In this document: positions 46,528 to 56,865 of the stretch, in pieces
Position numbering within the stretch: position 1 is the stretch's first letter
How the letters are laid out: each line of letters starts with the position of its first letter
Assembly: GCA_029945375.1 (NCBI GenBank)
Contig: CM057061.1
Span: 2,294,001 to 2,358,000 of the forward strand
Source of the DNA: Agaricus subrufescens
Taxonomy: Eukaryota > Basidiomycota > Agaricomycetes > Agaricales > Agaricaceae
Reading direction: 5' to 3'
DNA: 64,000 bases
The notes under the pieces: model-generated
Seen by the model: only the letters and a program-made list of their open reading frames with translations
The model's database searches: none
Told to the model about the DNA's origin: nothing
Position numbers and translations under genes: made by a program

Positions 46528-46916
46528 CTCCTCCTTGAGTAGACTACTGTTCACACAAACCTAGCATAGGGCAGAACTTTGAAAATTTGACTTTTTCTAA
46601 AAATTTCATCATAATATCAGCAGGATTATTATTGCCATCAACCCAGTCAAAGTTAATCTGCTTTGCTTCAAGAAGATCTCAGATATAATGATAGCAGATA
46701 TCAATATGTTTGGATTGCTTCTCCTGAACTTCAGAGGTAGACCAAAATAGACTTCCTAAATTATCACCATAAAGAAGCAGAAGGTTGAAGTCAAAACCAA
46801 TTTTGGAAAGAAGTTGGGGCATCCAGACTAATTGTTGAGAACAATCAGAGAGAGCCATATATTTGGCTTCCATTGATGAAAGTGTGACAGCTTTTTGTTT
46901 ATGACTCAACCACAAT

Positions 46917-47198
46917 ACTGGTGTTGATTGTAGGCAATGTAAGTACATATGTGCAGTGCTTTCAGAGGAAGAAACCACTGATGTATTGTTTACCTGTAGG
47001 CAATGTAAGTATGTGCAGTCTACAGGATATTCAAGTCAATACACATGCAGACAAACAAGGAGAGAAAAAACAATACATATGCTTTCAGAGGAAGAAACAA
47101 CTGAAAGCGTTACATGAGTGAAATGTGAATTAAATACCCAATTGTTTAGTGTGTCACCTGACTATTCTATGATATCTTTATGATACTTCAACAACTGG
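46917..47198 (-). repeat. Solo Copia LTR inserted in RNase H, ACTGG target duplication
   Basis: LTR 46922-47193 (272 bp), TGTTGATTGTAGGC...ACTTCAACA. Duplication ACTGG at 46917-46921 and 47194-47198. Related to the 15535 Copia LTR (same TGTAGGCxATGTA repeats and layout) but clearly diverged. Confidence 0.88.
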
Positions 47199-47824
47199 AC
47201 CAGCAGTGAGTGTACAAAAATTTCTGGTAATAGATTTCCAATCTTGTGGATCAGAAGCCCAATCAGAATTGGAGTAGGCAATAATACCATCCTTTGAGTA
47301 ACAATCAAACTCAAGAATGAGATTCTTGGTACCATTAAGATACTGTAGCAAATGCATTCCAGTGGTATAATGTTCCTTGGTAGGTTTAACCATCTGTTGT
47401 AATAGTTTAACAACTGTGATTGCAATGTCTGGTTGAGATCTGATCATAAGATACATTGAGGATCCAACTAATTGCTGGTATTTTTTCCTGAACTCAGGTT
47501 TTGGTACTTTGTTGGATGTAGTAAACACAAAACCTTTTGGTAATGGTGTTTCTTCAGATCTGAATTTGATTCCAAATCAATCTAAGACTTTCTGAAGGTA
47601 CTTCTGTTGGTGTAGGAAAACTTTTCGACTTTTTTGATCTCTAGAGATTTGCATCCTGAGGAATTCAGTCGTTTTGCCTTGATCACAACATTCCCATTTA
47701 GTACAGAATTTCTGCTTCAACTCTTTGAGGAGCTTAGAATTCCATTTGCCTAAGAAGGCTACATCATCAATGTAAACTACAGCAACAACAAGTTCACAAG
47801 TTTTCAGATGTTGATAAAAATATA

Positions 47825-49376
47825 CATATGAGAAGGAGGAGGTTCCAATAGACTCCAACAAGGCCCATGCAGATGTTGAATGATTTCTTCATGAAGAGCT
47901 TGCAAAGATCAAAGAGGAGTCAGATTTACTCGATTCATGGTAGCCTGAGGAATGGGATTTCTGGAAACTGGCCAATGCTGCTGGTGGGCTGTTTGCATAT
48001 GCACAGACAGTAATCAATTATGTTGGCAACAGGAGAATAGGGAGCCCGGCTTCACAGTTGTCTAATGTCTTGCAGGTCATTGATAACATTGCAATGTCCA
48101 GCCTGTCATGAGCGGAGCACCCAATGGCCCTCCTTGATGCACTGTATGAGTGGATTTTGTTGAATGTTCCCAACAAGATCATGATCAATACCTGCAAGCT
48201 CTTGATTGCATTGGCATCAAGTAGAGATTCCTCAGAATATGCTGGCCACTGGCACACTGATATGAGCTTTCTCATATTATGCAATTGGTTAGGTATGATG
48301 GCTGATGAAGCTTATACAGCACTTAACCACCTCCACTCCATCTTGTACATCCCCTGACATGGCAATGCTCACCAAGAACAGCTCAAAACTTTTCATAAAT
48401 CATTCATCAACTACATATCCAACTTTACGTGATCGTGGCTCTTCTCTCATTTATTTGATGAATCTTATCACCTGCAGGCAGAATGTTCATCCAGGATTCT
48501 AATGCACTTTCCATTTGGCATTTGGCCAAATTCTGTTTACATTCATCCTAGCTGTGGTGCCCTAGCAAGTGGGCCCACCACTCTTGACACAATCCCGCTT
48601 ACTTGGCATGTTGAGGTTCCGCATGGTTGGCAGGACAGATATATGAGGATAAATATGTGCAAACTGGCCATTGAGGATCTGCTAAATGGGATGAAGTGCG
48701 GTGATCAAAACTTCTGGAGCATGTCTTGCATTCGCTTTTTAGCCTCAGCATGGAGTGTCTACAGACATGCATTTCCATATGTTGAGCTACCTAGTGCAGC
48801 ATTTGTAAGTCCCCCTTTTCTCTGTTCTTTCATCTTTACATCACTGAAAGTATGCTCAAGGATGAAAATTGACGTCCTGAATTCATGATGCATGGCATAC
48901 TCAAGGAAATACCTCTTGAGGATGTCTCTGAGAGTGGAATAACTTGGGACTGTGATATCAAGTTCCACTTCTTGCATACTGCTTCAATAGCAACAAATCT
49001 ATATAAACTGCAGACATCATCATGTTGTGTGAATGATGCACTTGTGTCTGCACTCATGCATTGGATGAATGTTGTGCAGCATGAGTGGAAAGCAGGTCAA
49101 GCCAGTGAGTGGACTACTACTTTTCAGCAAAATGACATATGAAGGATTGTTGAGGGGCTTTACTGTTCATCCTGCTCCAAATGTCTTGAAGACCAGCTGA
49201 AACTATGGAAGTCCCACTCTCCTGATCATACCGTTCTAGTCATGTTTACTTCAACTGGCAAGTGTTGTGTACAAGTCCGATTTGTATATCTAGATGATCA
49301 TATGTCAGAGTGGATATACTCATTTTGGTGTAGTATCCCACAAGATGTATGTGAAAAGTATGGGAGTACTGTATAA
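47825..49376 (+). pseudogene. NACHT gene copy H, 5'-truncated and CpG-decayed
   Basis: Starts mid-gene at YEKEEVPIDS, just past the Walker B region, and runs through the rest of exon 3, intron 3, exon 4 and exon 5 to a stop at 49376. Many codons differ from the intact copies by C-to-T or G-to-A in CpG: GAACGA became GAATGA (stop), TGGCCT became TAGCCT (stop), CCCCGA became CCCTGA (stop), CGA became TGA after LTF. Walker motifs and N-terminus are absent. C-terminal subtype 2 (CSSC, TSTGKCCVQVRFVYLDD). Confidence 0.9.
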
Positions 49377-49845
49377 TGCATGTCCTAATTCCTGTTGTAA
49401 TTTGGCCTAATTGTTATTAGCACAATATGAGGAGCAAATTTTCGAAATAGGGAACACCATGTAGACAGAGACATAATGTTGATGTGCTCAACCTCTTTCT
49501 AGCTTATTTTAGAAGACAGGCACCTGAGATTGTAGAGGCAGTATAGTGCATACCTGTGAGAACTGAGAATGCCACATTTCCGGAACAATCTATGATCTGA
49601 ATGCAGGATAATGGATCATTGATCATCAATCACTGATCTAGGTAATCAGTTGAAGACTAGGACTGCCTGCATGAGGTCAGAGGCATAGTTGAGGGTAGCA
49701 AAATAACAAAAAAACTTTGTCAGGACCTCCTTGGGCTCTCCAATGTCTTGAAGAAGCAAAATAGGCTATAAGGCTTGTTTATCTATTCCATTGGAAACAC
49801 TTACACAGCGCAGCAGTAAAACTACAAGGTTGTGGTGCATAATGT
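49377..49845. other. NACHT 3' flank and membrane-gene relic, left part
   Basis: No gene. It follows the flank of copies F and E (GGACCTCCTTGGGCTCTCC) and ends in a scrap of the unit start that continues after the LTR at 51230. Confidence 0.5.
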
Positions 49846-51229
49846 TGAAGAGACTAGATTGGTAGAAATGTGGAAAATAAAATGTAAAAAAATATAAAAT
49901 CAAATGTGAATGCAACCCTTTGAAATACACTGAGTCTCGAGTGCGGTTTGTGGGGAGAATAAATCAGAAAGAAAGTGAAAGTAAGAGTCTTGATTAAGTA
50001 TTAAATGAAAATAGGGGTAGAATAGAAATGTGAAACAAGTCTCAACTGAATAGAGACCTCTTCCAGACCTGTGCCGTTTTGATTAGAACCTCCGCGACGA
50101 GTGGCTAAGCTCGCGACAACTGTCCTCAATAGGATGGGTTAGACACCTAGCTAGGAGGGGTAGCGAGTCCGCCCTAGTGATGCCTCAACAAACTCAGAGA
50201 GCCTTGACCTGCCTTCACACTTTGAGACAGACTGCAAGACAAGTTGAGCTAGCACTGAATGCTATCGCGATCCTATTAGACCAGTGAAGATACTCTCTTG
50301 AGCAGAACACAAGTCCTTCTGAGTTGAGAAAGAACTTTAAGAAATGCTTAGTACACTGTGAAGTTTAACCAAACTTGATTTCACTTGCACAGTGCTTGGG
50401 TAAAGATTTGATTTCGAACCTTGTCCTCGACTGGCGACTATATATGATACACAATAAAAAACTGAGACAAAATAAACAAATATGAAACAAATAACCCAGT
50501 CCGTATCCAGCGCTGAATGGGTATAGCCTCCTTAACTCATCTTTCTCCACCAATCAACAGTCTCAACTATTCAGTCTCCTTGACCGAACATCACACTTGT
50601 CTAATCTCCTGCTCCTCATTGGCTAACAAGCTTCCAACCCTAGACCCTAGTCTAGAAACTCTCGCAACGCATCCCCCACTGATTAACCCATCAATAAGAT
50701 GTCCTTGATTAGACTCAGCTTCTATCTTGCCTTTAGCTGCTTCGAGATTATCACTATTACTGCCTGATCTAGAGTCTCGACCAATAATTCCAACAGCCTT
50801 GCTTCAATTCATTCAGTCTCTACATGTATGAATCACCCATTTCCTAGCCTTTCCATATCAGGCAGGTAGTAGTTATAGATTCAGTCTAGCATAAGATCCA
50901 CTAAAGGAACCGCACTCTGCTAAGTCCTTGAGCCATCCCATAGCCAGTCTCAATGATAATTCACAATAAAGTTTCCCTAGACTCAGCCTCGAGACTTCTG
51001 TTTTAAAGTCCTTGAACACAATTATATTTCCCCTAACAGTACAGTTTTCCTGCTAGAAACCGCAAATGCAATCTTGACTGATTCCTAGTTCACCCTGTCT
51101 TCACACATACCCTTGACCAATCTCATCTCTAACAGGGTGACCGATTGTTCATTCTCAAGTCTAATATGTAAACCTAGCTGCATTATGTAAACATATATTT
51201 TCATGCATAAAACGGCTGGGGCTGTAACA
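49846..51229 (-). repeat. Large LTR family, complete copy in a unit relic
   Basis: 1384 bp, minus orientation (TGAAGAGACTAG to GGCTGTAACA). Flanks are AATGT on the left and ACATGTGG on the right; an ATGT duplication is possible if the end is two bases further out. Confidence 0.85.
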
Positions 51230-51422
51230 ACATGTGGAATGTTTATGGGGGTATTGTAGAGTGATGGCCATTGTGCTGTTGTCGAAGCCATTTGGTCCTG
51301 GTGAGGTAGGAAGAAGGATGATCAATTTAATTGCAGTTTGATTGCAGAACAGTGACATCCAGCCGTGACTTGGCTTTAAAGTTCAAACAGGCGCTAGAAG
51401 TGCTGCATAGCAAACACAAGGC
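51230..51422 (-). pseudogene. Membrane protein gene, exon 1 relic (copy I)
   Basis: MASTTAQWPSLYNTP-like start near 51291 followed by the unit's upstream flank (AAGTTCAAACAGGCGCTAGA, compare 35840-35860). Nothing else of the gene remains. Confidence 0.5.
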
Positions 51423-53269
51423 CAGGCTCCTACCCAGCACACTCTCACATGGAGGCAAACATGTCAAAACATGCAATCTAAGGATTGTGCCTCATGTCGT
51501 GAGGGGCTGGCAACTTGTGTCAAATGGCCATCACTGGTGGCTGTGTATGTCATTTGGAAATAAGCAAAATAGACATTATACATATATTCATTTCTCATTT
51601 GAATTATTAATATAGTTGTCACACATTCTCTGTCAGTACTTCCCGCTCCCTCCAGGGTGAGACCATTGTATATGTATGCTGTCTCAAATGTGGCATCAAG
51701 GTGTCACATTTTGGTATAGGCTTCCTTGGCAAGACTTTTAGTGGCAGTTTCAATAGTGGATGTTGCTATAGCTATCCCGAGCAGTGCTGTGTGCTAAGGG
51801 CCTAGGCAATCAAGTCAATGCAGCTGAATTGGCCAAAAAGTTGGTACTAACCATATAGGGAATGACTGGAGTCTGAGAAAGTTGTGTCTAGACAATCATC
51901 CCACACAACCCAGGGAAAGCCAGGATGGCAGTGGGGGCAGCATGGTGACTGAGAATGAGCACTATGGTGCTGCCTCTCATTCTTAAAATACTGCAAGAAT
52001 ATAGGAAATAAAGTAGACCAATAGAATACATTTAATTTTGGTTGACATTGATCCCAAAAGCACTGTACTCAAGGCCGGAACCACTCTGTGTCCAGCTATC
52101 ATCCCTCTTGCTCAATCTTTTTTGTTGACTTAAGGTCAAGGGCCCTTAAAACCCTTGAGGAGGAACTTCCAGCATATGACTTGCTTGAAATTGATGTTTT
52201 GGGTGAAGAACTGGACTATGACATTGATTCAGTGGTTGGAGATGTATTATTGGAATGATAAAAGATAGTTGATATAAGTTTTGTATCTGAATGTGCTACA
52301 AGTATCTCAAATTACTTTGCACACAGTCTGCTTTGCAGTCATTGATGCCATGCTCCATCATACTCAGGAAGTGACTGCAGTTGGCATCACAAGTTGGTCA
52401 CAAGTTGTCTGACTTTCCACCTTGACATTGACTACCATTGTCAGAAAAGGCGCTGACTGGCACAGCTCTGATCCCAAGGTTGGTCAAAAGAGAACATGTG
52501 GCATCTGGGATGACACAAGTTTGAAGAAATATGAGTTTGGAATGTATTACATTTTTTGTTTGTTGAGTGCATCATTATACTGATGCATGCAATTTTTTTC
52601 TTGGAAGTGAGATGTGAGTGCTGCCATGTTAAGCTCAGATGACTCCTGATCTTGATCACCGACCTCCTCTGGTTCTCAAGTTACTCCTCAACGTCTTCCA
52701 GCTCAGCCTCTTCAACACCCACTATCTTCATCAAGTTCACTCCTAGATTTCCAAGCTCAATAACCACCACTATCTTTTCTTGCTTTTTCATGAACCTTCC
52801 AAGCTTTCTCTGTCTGATGACTTCCAAATCTGATTGCAACAATATCTCAACCAAATCCCGGAGGAAGCATTCAATAGGGATATTGTTGATCTTGAGGAGC
52901 TCTACAGCCTGGTACAAGGCTTCCGGATTTGGCACTGACATTGTTTATGAGGGAAAAAGTGGTCAATATCACTTTTTTATGGTATCTATATATAATATAA
53001 TAAAGAAAGATGCTTCGAGCCTGTGTATGATGACGTCGATGCTGTAGAGGTCAGTCATTCTGAAGTTGTATGACTGGTGTCACATCACAATAGATGTTAA
53101 AAACAAATATTCATCATAATCCCATTTTGGGAGAATTAGGACAGCAACTGGTGATGGCCAATCAACACAAAATGCCAGCCCCTTGCTGCACTAGGACTGC
53201 AACTAGATTGCATTTGTCCGTGTTTACACAGCAAAGTCCAAAGCGCAAAAGGGGCTGGGTAGGAGCCTG
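51423..53269. mobile_element. Probable DNA transposon with inverted ends, non-autonomous
   Basis: The first 14 bases, AGGCTCCTACCCAG after a C, recur inverted at the other end. Imperfect inverted similarity extends about 120 bp (ATGCAATCTA; GGGGCTGGCA; TGGCCATCAC). Flanks ACACAAGGC and ACATGAGGC agree at 7 of 9 positions, a possible decayed duplication. Inside are only short frames (52941-52681 minus: YQAVELLKINNIPIECFL; about 52140-52260 plus: EEELPAYDLLEIDVLG). No transposase was recognised, so hAT or MULE cannot be decided. Confidence 0.5.
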
Positions 53270-53379
53270 ACATGAGGCATGCCCAGCCATTAAAATAAGC
53301 ACTCTCCTTGCCATGCTTGTCTGCTGAGACCTGACTCTTATTCAATTCCATCCACAACCAATTCCAAGGCTGTCTCTGC

Positions 53380-54112
53380 TCCCTCACCATGACTATGTGA
53401 CTTTGTCCCCCTTCCCTGCCTCTGGCACTTTTCTGAGCTTGAACTCCTCCCAAGGACAATTTTTGATCTTCATAACCAACTGCCGTGATGTTCAAAAAAT
53501 GTGCTGGGTAGTCTGCATAGCCAGTGTTGGAAAATTAGCGATCACGTAGATCATTGCTGAGTCTCCCAAGCTCCCAGGGGGCCCTTCTGCCTTGGTCTTC
53601 AATTCCATGAATGGACACAATGAAAGAACCAGCACAAGCATAACATTATCCTACCAGCTTGCAGCTTGGTCTAACCCTGACTACTGAGTTGTTGGAAGAA
53701 GAGATCACCTGTGATCCATCCCTCCTCTGTCATCAATGGCAAAGCAGTCTAACAATTTGATAGTCAAGCTTATCATCCACAAGATTCAACTTAATTCTGC
53801 TGGTCAAGTGCTGATCATCATTGATGGCACCCAATGAATGTGAGTACCACTGAACTTGATTAAAGGTCCTTCATCTCATCTCTGATCAACACCTCACATA
53901 TTTTTCCTCACCATTATTATGGAACCACAAATCACTTCCTTCTTTCAGGCGCATCATCATTCCCGACAAAATCATCATCATCACCAATGCACTTATTTGT
54001 ATTCTCATCAAAGAGCGATTGAACCAGGCACTGCGGCAAAATCATATAAGCTTTGTTGTACTGTTGAATTGGTCATGTTTGACAGCCAAGGAAGTGCATA
54101 CCGCCCTCAAGG
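53380..54112 (+). pseudogene. NACHT gene copy I, fragments
   Basis: Scraps in order: exon 1 (HDYVTLSP), then a jump to exon 3 (ITNCRDVQKMCWVV, the Walker A region now IASVGKLAIT, with K preserved but glycines lost), SPKLPGGPSALVF, SYQLAA, a Walker B-like VLIIIDGTQ, PQITSFF, and finally FVVLLNW and AKEVHTALKA. Internal deletions and stops throughout. The LINE 5' end follows. Confidence 0.8.
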
Positions 54113-55195
54113 CTTGTTCTCGAGGAGAGAAGCACAGGCCATGTATTTTCAGCTTGGTGGTCTTAAACATTCTTATACCCTCTGGAAAAAAGCAGCGCAT
54201 CTTAGGAATATATTGTGTTCTCCAGGCCCACCAGCCTTGCCATGAGTGATTCTTACATTCCCAACTCCCAACTGACTCCTCCCCCCCTTCCCCCTGACTA
54301 TTCCAAGATCCAAGCCTGCAAATCCACCCACCTTGCAGCCAAAGCAGAAAAATGTGCCATGTGAGCCCAAGCCACCAGCCTCACTGACAGAGGCTACAAT
54401 CCCAAGAACAAGCTACTCAGAAGAAAGAGCAGATCCAAGGCAAGCAGCATCTGTTTGTCGTCTGCTGCCCCCACCAGAAGAACCCCAGCCCCAAATACTG
54501 ACACTAATGCCCTCACTGAGGATAACCTCCTCATGCATACCACGTACTCAAAGATAGATCAGAACATGTCCCCATGTGGCATATCTAGGCCCACATCAAT
54601 GATTTACCCTAACCCACACACAGCCCTGTCTGTTTCAGACATTTCAGACAAATTTCTCACACCCTCTGAGGTCGTCAAAGCCCGTGCCAATGGGGGTGAG
54701 AAACTCTCTAACATGACAGATGAACAAATCTGGGCCAAATTCTGATCCCTAAAAGATGAAATGGAGTTCCAAAAACTTACTGACAAACAAATCAAACACA
54801 GACTTGCTAACATCGCTAGATCCTGCACCCCCTCCCCCTCCCCTAAGTGCACCCCTCAAACCCCTGTCAATGAGCTGACCACAACAAGACTCCTAGATCA
54901 CCCACAGTCACCAGAGTTCTAGCTCATACAATCAACACCCTTCATGAAAAGGATCATGACACCAATCTGCTTGAGATTACTAACTCTCAATAGGCTGATG
55001 AATTTGAAACCTCAATCATGCTCAGCAAAGTCGGGGTTGACCACATAACCATCCCTGTCATTCCTTGTCCTACTTCTCCATCTCCTGCCCCCTTAAAAAA
55101 AGGCTTTTGCAATTGAAGAAATGGATCACATCAATGCATTGTGGTCAGAGCTCATCGTATACTATGACAGCTTCATCCTGGAATTTATTCCCAAT

Positions 55196-55499
55196 GTGCA
55201 TGTTATGACCTTATAGCAATTAGCTCAGGTTGCAACTTAAGGCAAAGACTTGAGGGCAATAAGGGAATATAGCAAGTTGGTAAAGCGTAAGGGAAATACA
55301 GAGTATAACTATGCTACTTATAGAAGAGTCGACTACCTAATAATAGAAGTAGAAGGTTGGGCTGAGTAAGTATACCTGAGGTGTCTGACTAATGGTGGGA
55401 ATGGTGCTGAGTAAACATGAGAGACAAGTACATGAATGGGGAAGTAGCATATGGTCCTGGGTCAGGGGGACAATAACAGAAATAGATTGTAACAGTGCA
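55196..55499 (-). repeat. Solo Gypsy LTR in LINE ORF1, GTGCA target duplication
   Basis: LTR 55201-55494 (294 bp), same family as 15275 and 30834 in reverse orientation. Duplication GTGCA at 55196-55200 and 55495-55499. ORF1 reads on after it (LAELAFRFIKGYPTTRW). Confidence 0.93.
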
Positions 55500-56865
55500 T
55501 GTCCTAGCTGAGCTGGCTTTTAGGTTCATTAAAGGTTACCCTACAACTAGATGGGCTGACATCAAAGTTGGACACTTGACTGCCAAAGATTGTTACACTA
55601 ACCCTCCCCAGTTCAAACCCTATCATCCAAATCCCAATGAACAAGTACCCCCCATTCATGGCCATGGATATGAGAGAGGACCCCACTCCTCAAATTCCCT
55701 GCCTGACCTCTCCAGCTCACACAGAACTCTCCTATGCATCACCTAAAACCCAGATCCCTCTAGCTTCATGCCATATCAACGAAACCAAATTCCTGGCTCC
55801 CAATGCTCCTCGTGTACCCATCACTCCATCTAATCTGTCTCCATTCCCCCCTCCCAAGGTGCCAGCCCCCACTCACCCCAACTCCCCCATGAGGATGAAT
55901 CCCCCCAAACCCCTATGCAAACCCACTCCAATTACCAAATCTGCATTTGTCAAACTGGTGGGCAACTTAAAGTCCTCCATCAAAGTCATGTCCCACCTCG
56001 GGACATGAGGCAAATCTTCTCTCCTCCAAAAGATAGATGACACCGCTAAGCTCATTGATGAAAGAGCCATCAAGGAGCATGCCAAAATTCATGTCAGCAA
56101 GTATGGCAAACCCACACCTAAATCCCCCTCTCCCTTGAACTCCAAAGCATCATACACTGATGTGGCCAAACTGGCCCCCATGCCCTATACCCCCCAAGTG
56201 CAGGAAATGCTTGCTAAGATCCTCACCTCTGACCTTGACAGCAAACACAAAGAAATTGCCATATCTGGCTTAGAGCGCATTCCTGCCCCTAAAATCAAAT
56301 CCCCTCCAAAACCCATCAATCCTAAGGCCAACCCCACCCCTAAATCAGTTGCCATCTCTACAGGGCCTAGCCACAAAGCCACCATATTCAACATTGATTT
56401 GACGCTACACCTCACTCACCTTACAGATATTGGAAGCATCATTGAACACATGAACAAGACTCTTACTAACATCCACAGTATTGTAAGAGCCAAGATGGGT
56501 AAAATCTTGGGTCCCACATCCCACATTTACCTTAGCATCATCCCTAAGGAAAATGACTTTAAAGATATATGCCTTGCACTTATGCGTGCAGTTATCCCCA
56601 ACATAGAAATCCCAGAAGACACGATGACCCTGTATGTGCCCCAATCCACCACCCACCTCATCCTCAAAGGGTTCGACTTCTACATGACCCCCTACAGTAA
56701 ACACAATGAAGATATCATCACAGGGCAACAAGTCCTTGAGATGTTAGGTAAGAACACTCATCTAAATGACCTGGTATGCATGTGTACCCCTCGTGTCATC
56801 CAATCTAGAGGATTGAAAGATGCAGCAGTTGTTTTCATGGATGTCTGGGACTCTCAAAATAGAGC

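Larger units (their letters stand above)
46168..47824 (-). mobile_element. Second Copia-type element, 3' fragment
   Basis: Minus strand. A 3' LTR at 46168-46527 (360 bp, TGTTGACA...TGTCAACA) is preceded by a purine tract (CTCAAGGAGGAG). Coding remnants run from the end of reverse transcriptase (VVAVVYIDDVAFLG, QGKTTEFLRMQISRD) through YQQLVGSSMYLMIRSQPDI and the RNase H (SNSDWASDPQDWKS, SSMEAKYMALSDCS, KQSKHIDICYHYI) near 46680-47860. It is a different family from the 15535 element. The 5' two thirds are absent; the left flank abuts NACHT copy H at about 47824. Confidence 0.85.

Noticed and set aside
50365..50553. A recurring about 62-codon frame with a hydrophobic stretch (also at 16754, 24108, 28418)
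   Set aside because: It sits at the same place in every large LTR copy, has inconsistent ends and no homologue; it is LTR sequence, not a small membrane protein gene.
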